Source of the DNA: Fasciolopsis buskii
Lineage: Eukaryota > Platyhelminthes > Trematoda > Plagiorchiida > Fasciolidae
Length of the DNA: 64,000 bases
Assembly: GCA_008360955.1 (NCBI GenBank)
Contig: LUCM01004899.1
Coordinates: forward strand, 1-64,000
Direction: 5' to 3'
In this document: piece by piece, positions 1-14,640 of the stretch
Position numbering within the stretch: position 1 is the first letter of the stretch
Layout of the letters: each line of letters opens with the position of its first letter
Notes under the pieces: model-generated
Told to the model about the DNA's origin: nothing
The model's database searches: none
The model's input: the letters and a program-made list of their open reading frames with translations, nothing else
Translations under genes and position numbers: made by a program

Positions 1-3000
1 TGATAAGCCATCTTGTATAGCTCGTTTGATGATGGAGGCACGCAAGCCGTCACACTACTTCAAGATGTGGTCTCGCTGTGATCTCATGCATGTATTAGAT
101 CATAATGCATATTCCTGTGATGCGTCAAAAAACATCCTCTTGTTTGACAAAATGTTTGAAGATTTGGGAAAATGGAGAAATTTTCCCATGAAATCATGCC
201 ATTGTTTTATTTTCTAACATTCAAATAGTTGTCTTGGTCGAGTGTCCGACCGTGTGAATTTCTAAATGTTCCACGTTGGTATGACGATTCTTACTTGAAA
301 GCCGGTCGTTTGCCTTATCCTAGTCAGAATGTCCAGTTCGGTGATCCAGAATAGGTGAACACGGTCATCGTTCTCTTGTTCATAAGTTGCATTGGTGGAA
401 CCCCGTTAGATGGTTCGTTACCCGCTCTCGGTTCTTCTCATCACTATAGTGGATTCGAGGACTACCCAAGGCAACGCGATTTCGACGGAGTTAAGCTCAG
501 TTTACCATGCGAGGGAAATTCGGAAGAGGTGAACTGGAAAATTTTTCATTCACAACGTTGGTGGGAAGTGTGATCGTCGCCAGAATTTTCACCTCTTGTT
601 TGGAAATTTAAGCTGTCCATACTGTCAAATACAGACTCTATCCACGGTAATTGCCAGAGGCAAGAAACAAGTTTCAATTGTCGCTGAATAGAACAACCTC
701 ACGAGAAAAGGTTCTTAGAAAGAAGGACTGTACATACGTCAGAAAATTGTCAGTTTTCTTGTTCCATTTCCTACTTGCCATATTATCGGACAGGAGGCTT
801 GCATACGTTTCAAGTACGCAGGAGGATAGGGCATGAGGAAAAAGAAAGAGAGCAAAAAGGAAATTAGTTATTCTCAGGCCGGGTAGTATATCTACCGGCA
901 CTTAACTGTCAATCTTCTTTTATTTCATTAAATTTGATTTACGTTGCAGGATTCTTTCCGGGGACAGTGAATCTTTCCCTGATACTTTTCTGGTCAAGTG
1001 GACGACCGATGTTCGAAACAATTCAAGTTAAAAAATTCGTGCTTTACTCTGATGAATTCAGTCACGATGAGCAAATGGACAAGTCGGCGAACACATAGAT
1101 GGTACAATATTTTTCGGATGGTAAAATGGTTACGAAACGGGGCACTAAATTTCAGTCAAAGTGAAATTATTGGTTGCAAATTAATTCCGGGTTATCAGTT
1201 ATTTGACATGCATTAGTTCATTTCCTTTCTGCTTTCATTTGTCAATTAACTCACTAGTGGAAAAGACAAACGAAGCAAAATGAACAGGGTTAGCAAGAAT
1301 TTTAAAACTGTCACGCGTATTGGGCAAGTCACTTGGAAAATGCACCTGCAAATGTTGTAACTGTATATCTGTGGCGAAATATTCATAGGGGTGCAGGAAT
1401 TTCGATCAGGTAAAGTCAAAAAGTGATTCTGCCGAAGGTCTAGTTACGAAATTTCCAAATTGTCAGTGAAATGTGAACGGCTTTGACAGTCTCATGGTTT
1501 CACAATCTGCCAAGAGGTCGACAACAGCCGAACATAGTAATAGAATGATGGGTATTCATTTATAAACGCAATTACAAAAGAACAAGGATAGAAGATTCTG
1601 TGGTCCTCCACTTTTTTCAACAGGTGCAAAGTTTCACAAAAGCACAAAATCGTAATTCGGGAAACTACAAAACGATCAATTATGTAGCACACGGCCTAAC
1701 GAAAATCGTTTTAATTCAGCATCATGTGGGCTTGAGAAAACATCCTTGAAATAGTGGAAAGGGATGAATTAAAAAAGGGAGACACCGCGGTCCTTCCAAA
1801 GTATACCTTAGGATAGTATAAAGTTGACATGTCTAGTGTTTCCTCAGACCTTTTCGAGTGGATTTGTAGGCATTTAGTGTTACTTGCTTTGGGTTGTCAT
1901 AGTTACGCCAGCGTCCCTACTGCAGTTAAAAGACGAAAGTGAGGCAAGTAATGTGCTTCCGGGTGTGTGGGGACAATTTCAAGGAAGTGGACAATTCTGC
2001 CGAAAGGTCGGATGAGTCATCATCAACAAAAGGAGACAAATAGCTAGTCATATAAAACACAATTGCCCTCAAAAAACCTTAAAGACATAATGTGTGAGTG
2101 AATACCGATTAATTATTTATTGGTGTTTTACTTCCCGTTATTTTGTCTCTTTTTTGTACAAATAACCTTTTCAAGGCGATCCACGAAATGGACACCACTG
2201 AGACACCAAAACAAACTTGCATGACAATTTGTATCATAAACAGCCCGAGCATAATTTGTAGTTTGTTTCCGGATTTGGGCAACAAAGAAGGGGTACTGTT
2301 TGCTAACAACTTTAAAGTGACCAGCTACCGATAATGTATTTATTTAGGGACCATGAAGTATTCGTTTTTCCCGAATTGTGGAAATCCAGACTGTTTCGAG
2401 GAACAAAGTCATATGGAACTCTGGAACAAATATCATTTTAAAAACAACCCTAAAATCGTGAGAAATGCAATCGAACGATGGGATAATCTCACTTATATAT
2501 AGTTTTGGTTGCCCGAAGAGAATGAGGTCAACGAAGGGTGTCCGCCTCAATGGTTGGTTCGCAAATGTATTGATGGATTGGGAAATCCATATGATTAAAT
2601 GACAATTCCGTTGTTTCCGTCGGTAAGCTCAATTTGCCTTAAAATAATTTAATACACGTTGCACAGATCTGAATATGTACCGTTGTTCGGGAGAAAAAGA
2701 TTGTAACTTGTGCATGGAAGATATCTGCACTTTAGTATTGTGTACAGTGATTATGCGAAAAACCCGTACATCATTCGGTGTGGTCTTGCAGCTTAATTTT
2801 TTATCTGTCAGTTATGTAAAAACAAACAATTACAACGCAAATGACCTGCTCATTGAATACATCTGCCCGATAGCTGAAATAGCTTGAACAAGCTACTCAA
2901 CATGGTAAAAACGGAAAAGTAGGGAATGTAAAATGATTTTGAAAAATTATCCCAAAGGTTAGAATATATGAATTCTTCTGAATTCAGGCCACTTTTACAG

Positions 3001-3690
3001 TCAAAATATAATTGGGACAGAAAGCGGACCATTAGTTTTCCGACAAATGGTGTAAAGAATCGAGGGCTTTCATTTCGAGAAAAAAAACAACATGCAGTGA
3101 TGTGCCTGAGCGATGGGAACGTCATATCCTTGACCCGAATGAATTCTCTGATCAGCAAATCATGGAACCTTCTAAGGATCGCGGTGTGCAACCCATTCGA
3201 GAATTAAGTCATCAGCATCATGTAACAGTTGATGACTGTTTCTCCGAGCAACTTTAACCGTCTGCTTTATAGTCACCAGTGGCACAAGAAACGACTGAAT
3301 ATCCTAAGAAACAGTTGCTTGCTCTTCACGAATATACTTTTAATGCGTGAAAAACCCTTTGCAGAAAGACGTCTCAAACCATAAAACATCTCTCAACTAA
3401 CCAATTTATCAAGGAAACTAAGGGATTGGTTTCACAAAATCTTACCAGTCGGTTTGCTGCAACTTGGCCTTCAGAGTGACAAACTGATATGCTTGTGCGA
3501 CACTGCCTTGCTCACGTCAAGCTAGGGGGCACAGGGAAAAAATTAAAACCCTTGATCTATTAAATTGTTTGATTCCGATCTAACTGTTCCCTGTTGTAAT
3601 TCGGTTGTCGAAATTGTCAGGTGGTTAAGTAAACAAATAACACAAAAATTGAGGTAGCGAGGTCAGTATTGGATTGTTGTAAGTTTCATC
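1..3690. other. No assignable gene
   Basis: Short frames on both strands only. A + frame at 355-573 contains LSLPCEGNSEEVNW, faintly like an immunoglobulin strand, but an antisense frame over the same bases is equally plausible. An acceptor-like site at 950 (gatttacgttgcag) has no convincing exon after it. Nothing else was recognised. Confidence 0.5.
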
Positions 3691-3693
3691 CTA

Positions 3694-3924
3694 ATGGCAA
3701 AACAAGTTGAGAGAAAGCGTTCTGTTGTAGCCGTTAAGTTGTTCTTTTTTGACTCTCTGAAATTACAAGTGAACATTGACCAAAACACACGACGTTACCG
3801 ATTAGGAGATTCAGTAGTTTTGAAATCCAAACAAGACCAATACAAGACACTGAGAAGGAAGTCTAAAGTTGCTTACTTCATTCGAATTCCGGTCCACCAG
3901 TGTAACCATCAGATCCAGAAATAA
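3694..3924 (+). CDS. Small ORF, doubtful
   Basis: An ATG-initiated frame of 76 codons rich in Lys, Arg and Gln includes RRYRLGDSVVLKSK; its TAA overlaps an AATAAA hexamer at about 3919. The GDSVxLK text is faintly like the start of a BAH or chromo-like domain, but that is too short to support a call. No splice sites or neighbours back it. Confidence 0.13.
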   Translation: MAKQVERKRSVVAVKLFFFDSLKLQVNIDQNTRRYRLGDSVVLKSKQDQYKTLRRKSKVAYFIRIPVHQCNHQIQK

Positions 3925-4280
3925 ATTATAAGCTCAAAAGCGCCACAAGTCGTATGTAGTGACACAATTTCAGATTTTCGACTGCACATGAATTCACAAA
4001 TCGAAATACAGGTAATGTGCCTTCGAAACCACGGGGAAGGACAAAAACAAGGACTGAGAATGGGGAAAGAAAATGAAACAACGCTCATGGTTCATCATTG
4101 ATGGAAGCTTGTTTATCCTCCATACCCATGTCATTGGCTGTCTATTCGGATCTATGATTTCTTTATGGGCTGACTATTAACGGTTGATTTTGAGGACCCT
4201 ATACCAGGTTTTGATCTAGTTCGCTGGGCAACAGTACGTTCTGAGGCTGACGTAACGAACGGGGAATTGGTGGATGGTTA

Positions 4281-4402
4281 TTCAGTTCTTGCGTCCTTCA
4301 GATGAAGTTAGACATCTTGGTGCATCCCTTCGCCGCACATGCCGGTAGGCATGAAACTGTGTACTTCGTATGCCGTAACGGTTGGTAACAAAACGAATGT
4401 TA
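4281..4402 (+). repeat. Dispersed repeat family 1, copy 1
   Basis: Shares GTCCTTCAGATGA, GCCGCACATG-CGGTAGGCAT and CGAATGTTAGT, in the same order and strand, with the copy at 19677-19841. The identity of the element is unknown; a SINE or LINE 3' region is likely. Confidence 0.72.
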
Positions 4403-6858
4403 GTGGATATCATGCACTACGTCTTCTTAATTTTTTTCCAGATCCATCAGATACTTTGTCACACTGTACAGTCCTTAAAGACATAGAGAGCCGGTAGCTG
4501 CCCGCCAAAATGAAATTGCAACATAAGTTGGCTTTGCTTTCATTACACACGGCTGTTTCACAGTTTGAAAAAATGGAGCTGTTAGTTTCCTAGCTTTTTA
4601 TGCATATTATTTTTTTACATTCGTCCCTAGACCAAAAATAGACTTTTAGAGTTCGCGGTATATTTCTTTACCATCCATTCAGAAAATTTCCCCGTAGTAC
4701 GAAACTCTTCTTCTGAATCGACAGCTTGGTGCTGAATTGACAGACACAGGCAACTGGTATCCACAAAGATTCTATTCCTAAACCTCCTGTTGTGCGTGCT
4801 GACCCATATAAAAGTGAACTGTGGTCGGTTCTTAGTTTTTGCTTGTCCAGGTGTTCTGAAGATGTCTTTGCGCTTTGCGGGAAATGGACAAAGATTTAAC
4901 GTCAGAAAATGGAAAACTGGGTCAGTTTTTGTTCAAAATATCCCTACATATGTCTAGTTATTACGACAAGCTTATGGTAATTCATTCTTTTCTCATTTAT
5001 GTAAATTCTGCTCCCACAACGTGATGAAGCTATTCAATGAAAAATTGGTGAGGTCTTGAATGAGTTGTGAGGCAAGTTTTTCAGCACGTCTTTAAGGCTA
5101 CAGTTATTGGTGCTAATTTCTCCTGGAAAAATGAGCAAATCGACGTTGGTAATTTTTCACCTTGATGCACACACTTGCATTTGTCGTAAAACGTGCTCTA
5201 TCTACGACGTGTTTAGTGTGCGTTAACTACGCCTATCCAGTGCTGATCTGATCTGCGTGCATGCAAATCAGCTTGTACTGGTACGAATACTGCTGTATGG
5301 AATTTATAAGGAAACTTCAATAGGCAAATTTCACACTTTCTACTACCGTTGTAGTCAAACCATAGGCATAGGTGAGCAATTGGAATTGCCATATTTCAGT
5401 AGCCCACAGTCAGGTTTCGTCAAATAAGAGGAAATCTTAGAACATCAAAAGTGCTGAGGAGACCCATCTTTGGACGACGTTGCGTATGAAGACCTACCCA
5501 GAGCAACAGTGAAGCCATTTCTTGATTTCTTTAAGAAACATTTCAACTTGCAAAACTTAGTCTCTGTATGACAGTTAACTACTGCGATATAGCCAAAAAG
5601 TCCATCTGACTGGTTCTATTCAGCGGCGTTATTTTTATTCGTTAGTTTGTGGACGGAGACAGGGAGCAGACTGCAGACATTTATAGAGGTAGAAATAAAG
5701 ACCAAATGAAGGTGAATATGGAAAACAGAAATAACTTAGCCCAGTTATTCGAAATAGAGATGAAAATGATAACAACAATAACGCTTCTAAATGACAATCA
5801 GCAGGACTAACGGGCAGATTGCTGACGTTGGCCTTCAGCAGGGCATCATGTACTAAATCACAATTGTCGACTGCGGCCGTTGGATATTTTTTTCCAGGTC
5901 ATTTTGCCTAGGGAACGACTGGTATTTGGAGCGAGAGATGTGGTAGTCAGTATGGAGCAGATTTTCTTGTAAACTCGGTTTCATGCCTTTAGACATTAGA
6001 ACAGTCAGCCTGAGGCATTGTGATATTGGAGTTTAGGTGGTCTTCGGAGATGAGTAAGTAATTCGTCGGAAGCCAGCGACTGATAATGGTTCGTAGTTCC
6101 AGGCAAAGGCGGTAAGTTTGTTCAAAGATGTCTAATAGCGATTGGATATCACGTTTTGGATGTTTTGTGAGTGAACTTAACCAGACACAATGCGATCAAT
6201 AATTTTAGAGAAATCAAAGGTCTACGTCGTTTAGGAGAGGAAATCGGTGCAAATGAGAAGAAGAACCAAGAACAAATTAACCGCGACTGTATCAGACGAA
6301 CATTGAATGAAAACGGCAATCGCCTGTTCAGGTTAAATTGCTTCTGTCTCTCAGGTTTTTCGTCCAAAGTGAATGGATTTGCAGTACGTTCAATATTAAG
6401 TTAAACATTAAAATTTCTATTCATGCACGGATCTCCTGGATGACTACTCTCGTTTCAATGTCATCCGACCGTCCCACTTCATTTGTCACACCATATTCTT
6501 CCGTCATTTTCTGATCTGATTAAACTACCACGTGTGTTGTACGCAACTTAACAGCCGAAGATTAGGCTGCAGGGAACCAGATTCGCCGTTAACTCAAGGG
6601 CCTTTGGTCCGCTCGGTATTGAAGGGAAACACTTGATTCGGCAGTATTCGGTGGTCCGATAATTATGCCTTTACGAACAGCAACCATGAAACGGAAAATC
6701 ACTGATTAAACTAATTCAAACCTTTCACCGTGTGAACATACATCTGCCTAAATCGGTGGTGGAAGTGGCTGATGATAACTGTGATTAAGTCTATATCTCT
6801 GGGTGAATAAGTTATTTTTACGACGTTTCTGCTCATGAGTGCAGTTGAAGGGACAATC

Positions 6859-6930
6859 TGCGTAGCCACTTAGACCCACTATACACAGAGGAGAACGGGA
6901 AACTATGACCCTGAAACTTAAAGTGGCACA
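6859..6930 (+). repeat. Dispersed repeat family 2, copy 1
   Basis: GCGTAGCCACTTAGACCCAC, then TATACACAGAGGAGAACGGG and CTGAAACTTAAAGTGG, parallels 33276-33345 block by block in the same orientation. Confidence 0.6.
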
Positions 6931-9900
6931 GAACCATATAAGATCTCACTAGAACAGCTAATTACCATCTGCTACGGAAGTAACTGATCTTCTGATCATT
7001 CTGATTACATTTGATCGCTGCCGAAAAGATAAATGTTCCTTCCTAAGTAATGGTGAAAAGAAATGGATTGGAAATTCGGTGCAGACTGCTTGCTTTGCCA
7101 CAGCTCTGGGAGGGCCACAAATTAGTAGATTGTTTTGGTTCCACATAAAGCGCATCCGGAATTTTCCCCATAAGTTAAGCCAACTCCTTTCCAGGGCTGT
7201 TTGCACGAAACTACATTAGCCGTGGATTAGATGACGTTGCAATTTTACTTGAACTGAATTGCATCCAATCAGTTTGATTTTGGTAGTTGGATTTCAATAG
7301 GCACCAAGTCGCTTTTTTAATACTGACAGAAATTTGATTTCCCTTGCATGAGGAGTAGGAATTTCGGCAAAACCACCTCTTAAGATTGACAACAGTTAAC
7401 CCTTAATCAACTTTCCAATAAGTGCCACTCTATATCAAGGTCGTCATTTCACTGGGCCTCTTCATGTTTATTTGTAATTTGGTAAGCAAACAAAGAACAG
7501 TGCAAGACCGTTAGTTATTTGTCCAAGAAAAATTTCATCTGCTTATGGAAACTCCTTAAGTTGTCCGAGGGTTTATACATATATAAAACGGATTTTGCTT
7601 TGATTATCAACAAGCCGTAGTTAAGATGGAAAACTTGCAATTTCACTCCGCGATTGCTTTTACTTGTTTTTTTTGTCCATCCTGAAGTCGTCAGAAAGGA
7701 GCAGGCCAGATAAATCCGGCCGAAGAAAATTAGTCTTTTCAGCGAAGATGACTATAGTGTCAGGGTCATGATTACAATCACAAAAGTGCCTGTGGAATCG
7801 AAAATCGCAAGCTAAACACGTTTGAACAACTATTCTAAAAGAGCATTGCACATCAAGCGAGCTGTACGAGTAATCGCGAAAAAGTATTCAATTTATCATA
7901 CTAAGATAGTAGAGGAAATTAGCTCCATTGACACATGATTAATTGGGTTAATCGTAGACCGTTAGAGAAGGCAATGACAGCCCGTGGTAAGTGCGTTTCG
8001 TCGTCCTCGCGCGCTGTAGACAATGATCGTGCTCAGGCTATGTGATTCTTGTTTCGTTGCTCGAAGTAAATCGATCGCGATTCCTTCGAGTTTTTATGCT
8101 GAAAGATTGTTCCGTAACTCTTTCTTTGGAAAACCAATCACTGTATTCTAACACCAATTCTAAAATATGGTTTATTAATTTTCATTCGAAGAATAGTTCA
8201 GTCTAGTGCGAACTCTTCAGAATGTTTCATCTAGCCTGCAGAAACTACTAAATAAAATAAGCTATTATCATGGTAGATGTGAAATATGGTCAATGTCCGA
8301 AATGTGTGATTGTTGGTTAAACATCAAGCCAACGGTTGAATTTGAGTGATTCCCGAAGGTCAAACTATCTTTCTAACAAAGACATGAGAAATAAAACGAC
8401 ACATTAGTATCTCAAATTCGTAATAACTAAATAAAACATGTTGTCCGTGCGCACACACATAAGGTTGACCCTCGTAAAATTGGTGGAGAAACAGAATCTT
8501 GTCTAAAAGTCGACATCATGTACCTCTAAGTCACATCACGCAGTACCGGTTCGGCTGCCAAGAACAAAGAATTAAACTTTATAATTTGTTTGAAACATTT
8601 CAGACTTCTAACTTTCCCTGAATGTGTAACTATTCAAATAAACGTGCTATGTTGTGATAGCTGTTTGGTCCCTTCGCCATCACGCTCGCGCTAGATGAAC
8701 CCTCAGCTACGGTGGAAAATAAGACATGGGAAATCAGTTTCTCTGACACTGTCCTCATGGTTGCATGATACACGTACAACTAACTCATCACATCTCTTTC
8801 TATCGTGGCATAGTCCTAATTTTTGATCCCGATACAAATTTCTGGTGTATGGTAATTTCTCACTAGGATGAACTGCATTCGCTTTGCTAAAAGCGAATCA
8901 TATCGATGACTAAAAATGATTCCGCGCGCGTTTTTATTCTAATTCTCTCAATGCGCATGATTTAGCTTCCATATGTCACTGAATTTGAGTGTGAGTCAAC
9001 CGTCGTCCGTACTAAGCAGTCCACTGCTGGGATCAATGTTCCCTCGGTACACGAGTCCAACTGAGGATGCTTTATAGTTATGAATAAAACACTGGCGAGT
9101 TGTTGCATCAGATGGCTGGGACATCAAACATGAAGCCCACTTGCTAATTGGGACAATATGAACCAATAAAGTGCCAACTTTATGCCAGCAGCTCAGTCGT
9201 GAGCAGGATGTCGATTGTTTGAACTCAGCATCCGAACAAACACATGCCTGAAGGTAAACAGACATTCATAATTTGATTGTTGTCCGTAGGTCGCCAGCAT
9301 GAATCACATCAGCACATGCAGTTGAGCTTCGAAGTGTCCTTGGGGCTCAAAGTTTGCTTTGCTGAGGAACAGACGAACGGTGAGCGTAAGACGGGTTACG
9401 GTCATGTGCCTGGGTGACTCAGCCTAATCGGCGTTGGCCTAAGTGACTCGAAGGGTTAGCATTTAGGGGTCAAATGAAGATCAGAAACAGACTTCAAACT
9501 GTTTACATTGCCGCAGATTGTTGGTTGTGCATAGCATTTATATCCGTCACCGTGGTAGCCGTGCGGAATTTGAGAACAAACTCGTCAATGTGTGGAAAAA
9601 TTAAACTAATACGGCCGTTGAAGCGTTGTTTCGTGTGAATTGGGTTTTATGGTCATCTCAGATGTAACTAATCACTTCAAATCAAATTGACTGTATGATA
9701 CGTGCAGCCAAGGGCGAGTGTTCAACAGCTACATGATCGCTATCACGGAAAATAGTGCTTTGAAGTGCAGGACTTTTAGATGTCAAGTGAACTACCGACT
9801 GAATCGCATTTCATGGGTTTCGGAGCGCCTGGAACAGAGTAAGGTTAGCAAGTAGATTTACAATAGGCCCAAAAAGTCTCAGCTTCAATCCGTGAACGAA

Positions 9901-12378
9901 CAGGTAATCAAAACATACATTTTCTGATCTCAGAGAAGTCTGTCGGCATGGCCCCCAGAAGCTCGCAGAAGGACTTGGCGCAAATATACCAATGCTTGAT
10001 TGTTAGGTAATGGATTAATTCGTTTGGGATCCACCGGTAATTTTTGAAAAATGCTTGGTGAAATCACCTAACAGCGAATTCTTGGAACATCACAAACCAG
10101 CTGTTCACTCAGCAAGGTCGCCTACCTGCATGGGCAAAGACCTTTTCAGGTGAGGAAATGCACCGCAAGAGATTTGCACTAAAAACGCAAAAAACCGTAA
10201 TATTTTCATATTTACTGCGACCATCTGTTTCGAATACGAGAGGTTCTTGTTAGTAATGCAGCTTATTAGGGAGAGAAAACTTTCAATCCATTAAGTAACA
10301 GACGTTTACCGCCTGAATGGACAACATCGGTTGGGTTATAGACTCAGTTGCTCTCTGAAACCAGTGGACATCTGGTGCAGTTAAAATAAGTGGAGCAATA
10401 CAAAACAAACTAGAAAAAATTACCTACAACTAAAAATGCCGAATGAGATGTTTGCATGCATGATGTTCATTTGTTCCACCTACGCCCGGTAGGGTTCGCC
10501 AGTGAGTTCGGATGTGGCCGGCCTCTAATTGCCGGTATCAATTTGATGTCGATAATTGGTTCACGGATGAAATCTGCAATAGCATTTAATGAACTAAATG
10601 GTCCGGAACAAAAGCTCTGCCATAGAAACTTTAGCCAAAAGTTCCATGTCATAGTGCTTGAATATTTTTCCATTTTGAGATATCTAGCCGCCATTCCATG
10701 TGAAACAACCTGTTTTAATACCAGAAGAGATCACGGAGCTCAGACATGCTCCCGTATTGGTGCCTGTTACTCCAGCAGTCCACTTATATTTCTGTTAGTC
10801 TACCTTAAGTGCAATAGTTTAGATATTTTGTATGTTCTGTGACAGCCATCTTCGGGGGGGGGGTCGTATGATAGGCCTGAAGCTCACAAGGGTGCAGCAC
10901 AAACCCGAGCCGAAGTCCACGTATCAACAGAAAATAGTACACACATAATCAAACCGACTGGATGCAGAAGTCAGGGTCTTCTAGTTTGCTTTTAAAATGC
11001 GGCATTCAGGGAAGTCAAACCATTGAGTTATCTAGTATCAGTTATCTCGATAATTCAAGGCTGTTAGCGGCTGGAATAGTTGGATTAGAGGCTACCGGCG
11101 ACAACCGGAGTACAAGGGTCTGCACAGTGATTATGGCAAGACCGTCAAACACTAGCCTAAAACACCGAATTCTCAATGATGCTAATACACTTATTCGTCG
11201 CAATCCACCAAACTGCGGAGTCTGCATCTACGGAACTCAGATTGTTTCGCGGATTCAATGAAAATCAGTTTCGGTAGAAGAGGCCTATTCCCAAAATTTT
11301 GTCGAATAAACAAGCAAAAGCAATGTTCGAGGTGAAGGATATGGTGCACATGGATTTAGGAACGATGGAAATCGATTATTGGAATAAAGTAATCAACATT
11401 TTCTTCGGAAAAGGAGAAAAGTGGATCAAAGCTTACACTGCTATTTTTCAGCTGACCAGGAAACTTTCAGTACTATGAAAGAGATCACAAATTACAATTC
11501 ACTATCGGGTGGCTGGTATTGAGGTGGAATTGACGGGCGATTTCTGTTTGGTCCTCCCAATACGGCCGATCTGTACACAGCCGACAGAACGTATGCGAAC
11601 GACCAAGCCGTCGGATCCACAAAACTGTTATTTTAATGAGGGGCTTTCTTTATTGAACAAAATTTTATTTAATTCCAAGGGAGAGAGAGTATTTCGGCTA
11701 ACATTTTGCCTATACTTTTGACCGTACCTGACATTAACTCATTTTTCTGGGGTCTGCTTACCGTTCGCGCATTTCGCATTCAATAGGATTTCTATGCGGT
11801 ACGAGAAGCGCGACAAGTGCTATGACAAGTACAGTCGAATCACCGTCACTTCTGTCCAGATAGTACACAGATTTCAGCTTTGTACTGAAGAGGAGTGGGA
11901 GGGGAAACGGATACTCGTCTATTTCGGTGTCACAGTAGTAATGAGCAGCAAATATTTGCATAAATTATCGTATGTTTTGGTTTCAGATGGCAATACTATT
12001 CCTTCAAAGTAGGGTTCCTAATTTTGCCTAATTTCAGCACACTGTTTCTGGTTCTGTTAGAACGCTGTCTGAATGACTACCCTGGTTGATTTTTCTTGGC
12101 TTTTGAAGAGACGTTGCAGGCGGATACTAGCTTACTCTTTGTATGATCGTTCTAATTTGCAACTGTGGTTGAGGGGTCTTAAATTGCGCTGTTCGGGTCA
12201 AACTACTGAAATTCCCGAGATTGGAGAGCGTATTTACTTATGGCCGTTACCCCTGACTAGTGGTGACACGGTTGTGACCTAAAAGAGGTCAAGATGTTAA
12301 AAGAAAGTCAGAAACCGGTGCTTTGACCAATACAAGTTTTGAAAGTCAGTGATACTTAGTACACTAATAAGCTTGTGA

Positions 12379-13327
12379 CATTCTAAGGATCACACCATTA
12401 GTTTTCCTGGTGAGTATCCGACCAGTGCAATGGAAGAAATGAGTTTATGGCTAGCGGGACACAAACGGAATGACGACTTGCGAGATGCCTTGCGTAGATT
12501 GGAAACTGAGGGAACCTGTTCCTTGAATTCGCGTAAATCGCCCGTAATAAAGAGAATAATAGGAAGTAAGTGTGTACCTATTTTTGGGGAAGATCCATCA
12601 CGGATTCGAACTGCGAGATGGGACCACAATGCCTATGAGAAGTGTGTGCGTCAAAGGATGAACAAGAGAGCCGGAAAAGGAAGCACTGCAGGTTAGTTGC
12701 ATAGATGAAATGTACCTGAAATCTGGTGCCAGTTATTTTAATTTTGACCAGCTCCGAGCCTCCGATTAAGGAATAATTTTTCGGCCTGTATACATGCTTC
12801 GTTGTGCAGACTGGATACTCCAAGCCTAAAGATGACAGCCAAGTGGCCACGTCTTAATCTGACTACATGTCGTAAAAACGAAAATGCCAGAAAGCTGATA
12901 GATGAACGCAGAATTAGGAGAAGTCAGTATGGAAGGTAAAAATCAGTCGCTGCCATCATGTACGCAAGTCTCGCTGGGTTATCTGCACTGCACAGGAGAT
13001 TAGAAAGTTTTGATTTCAAAGCTGCTTGAGATGATTAACTCCGTTCATAGAAAAAATGAAATGCATTTGGTGTGCACTGTCCGCCTTTGAATGGCAAACT
13101 CTAAAGGGCAGCCTGATTCCAATTTCGAACAATTCGAGAGGCACGCAGAACAAGGCGGATCCAGTCAGGTCGCAAGGGAAGCAGGAACAACGCGTAATGC
13201 AATCTCTGGAAGGAACGATGAGAAAAAATCTAAGGGCATTCGCAAACAACAGCCAATTGAGAGTAGCAAACAATGTGACCACCACTCTCCCTGCAACTTA
13301 TCTTTCTCACTAATCCAATCCTCTTAA
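12379..13327 (+). CDS. Weak candidate two-exon gene, product unknown
   Basis: Not recognised. An open frame from 12379 (Met at 12430) runs about 100 codons of charged, non-repetitive protein and ends at CTGCAG|GTTAGT, a possible donor after 12691 in phase 1. A second frame from about 13107 opens in the matching phase after AAAG and reads a hydrophilic segment (SNFEQFERHAEQGGSSQ) to TAA at 13325-13327, with AATAAA near 13609. A stronger-looking donor, GGAA|GTAAGT, lies inside the first exon at 12566, also in phase 1. There is no domain, and both acceptors are poor. The lengths are near chance level for this composition. Confidence 0.18.
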
Positions 13328-14608
13328 AATTCTTCCTGACACTGTGGTACCGTGGCATAAGTACGAATAACTGAGAACAGTGCTTAGTTTTTCAGTATGG
13401 TTGGTTGGACTTCCAAAACACTTATTTTTTCTCAACATTTTGAAGCTAACATTACTGAGCGGAAAAATCGGTTAAGTACTGAGATTCACTTATTTTGCAG
13501 AACAAAATGCATTTTATTTTTAGTCTACAATTCCTCTGCTTTTGAGCTCTATTTCAAAAAGAAAAACACCTGAGCAATTACATTTTCATCATCAGAAAAC
13601 TGTTTTCTAATAAATATTCAGAATTTTCCTGCAGCTTTGTCAGAGCTAACTTATTGCAATGTTTCCAACTGGAGAAACATATTACTTCCTAATCACATGA
13701 CGGATCCATCAATGGAAGAAAAACACTCCACGAGGTCCCGGGAATTGGCTGTTTAAGTTCGCGTTGAGTATTTTGGAAACGCCCCTTGAGTGGTTGATTA
13801 AATGAACGCTAAAGTGGAATAACCTAATTAGGTACCAAAACCAAGTTTGTTGCATGCTAACAGAAGGGGTCCGCCTTCACTAGAATGCAGTCTGGGAATA
13901 ACATGAGCCAAATCAAATGCATAAAATAAAGCAAATCGGCCGAAAATGTGCTAGTGGGTATAGACCTTTGTCCGGTGTAGATATCTATTTGGGTAAATTA
14001 CCCGACTGAGCGAGTTGACAGATGTCATAAAGGTAAAGGTGTCATGATGTAGCCTAGTCACTATTGATCTTTGGCTGTTCTCTACCGGCATAGCAAACGA
14101 TTACACTCTTTAAAATTAACCTTTTGACTGTTCACCATGCCACTGTTAACCATAACCGGTTTTTCGTTATCCGCAGTATAGTAGCTTGCTTGCGCAGCTG
14201 TTATCTGGGTCAAATACTCTTTCGGCTGAACGACAGATCAAACATTCAACTGGCGAATGTTGACAAACCATAACCATGACTCGTGAAATGGAAGAAGCCA
14301 GCCAGTTACAGACCGAGGAATACCGCTCATCAGTGAACCTGCAAAAAGTGCGAATTTCTTCCCAGTCAGCAAATTGTATACTAAGCATTCGAACCACCTG
14401 TCGGTGAACTAGCGGGGTAGATTATCCCGCAGTGAGTAATTGTTATAAGGATGTCAGCCGGACGAACAGCTTCCGAGATAAATGTAGGAGAAGGCATTAC
14501 GAACTGCCAAGAGTATACTTGTCTACTTTTATTTCCCAATAGACATGGGCGTCCTGAATCCAAATGAATAAACTAGGGCGAGTTGTTGGAGAAGGCCCAT
14601 GGGAAATG

Positions 14609-14640
14609 TGTATATATGCATATATATATGTATATGTATG
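14609..14640. repeat. Imperfect TA/TG microsatellite
   Basis: TGTATATATGCATATATATA-type alternating purine-pyrimidine run. Confidence 0.85.

Larger units (their letters stand above)
3930..12370. other. Intergenic or intronic, nothing recognised apart from the listed repeats
   Basis: Contains copies of dispersed repeats 1 and 2 (4.28 and 6.86 kb) and a strong isolated acceptor at 4441. Open frames of 60-130 codons (6171-6404, 10456-10842, 10962-11261) have no domain or clear splice partner. A G10 run lies at 10854-10863. Confidence 0.5.

Noticed and set aside
355..573. Immunoglobulin-like segment (LSLPCEGNSEEVNW)
   Set aside because: Only one Cys and one Trp fit, no partner exon is clear, and the antisense strand has an equally protein-like frame ending at a donor near 297.
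10456..11261. Two + strand ORFs of 128 and 99 codons
   Set aside because: No ATG context, splice partners or domain; lengths are possible by chance in 64 kb.
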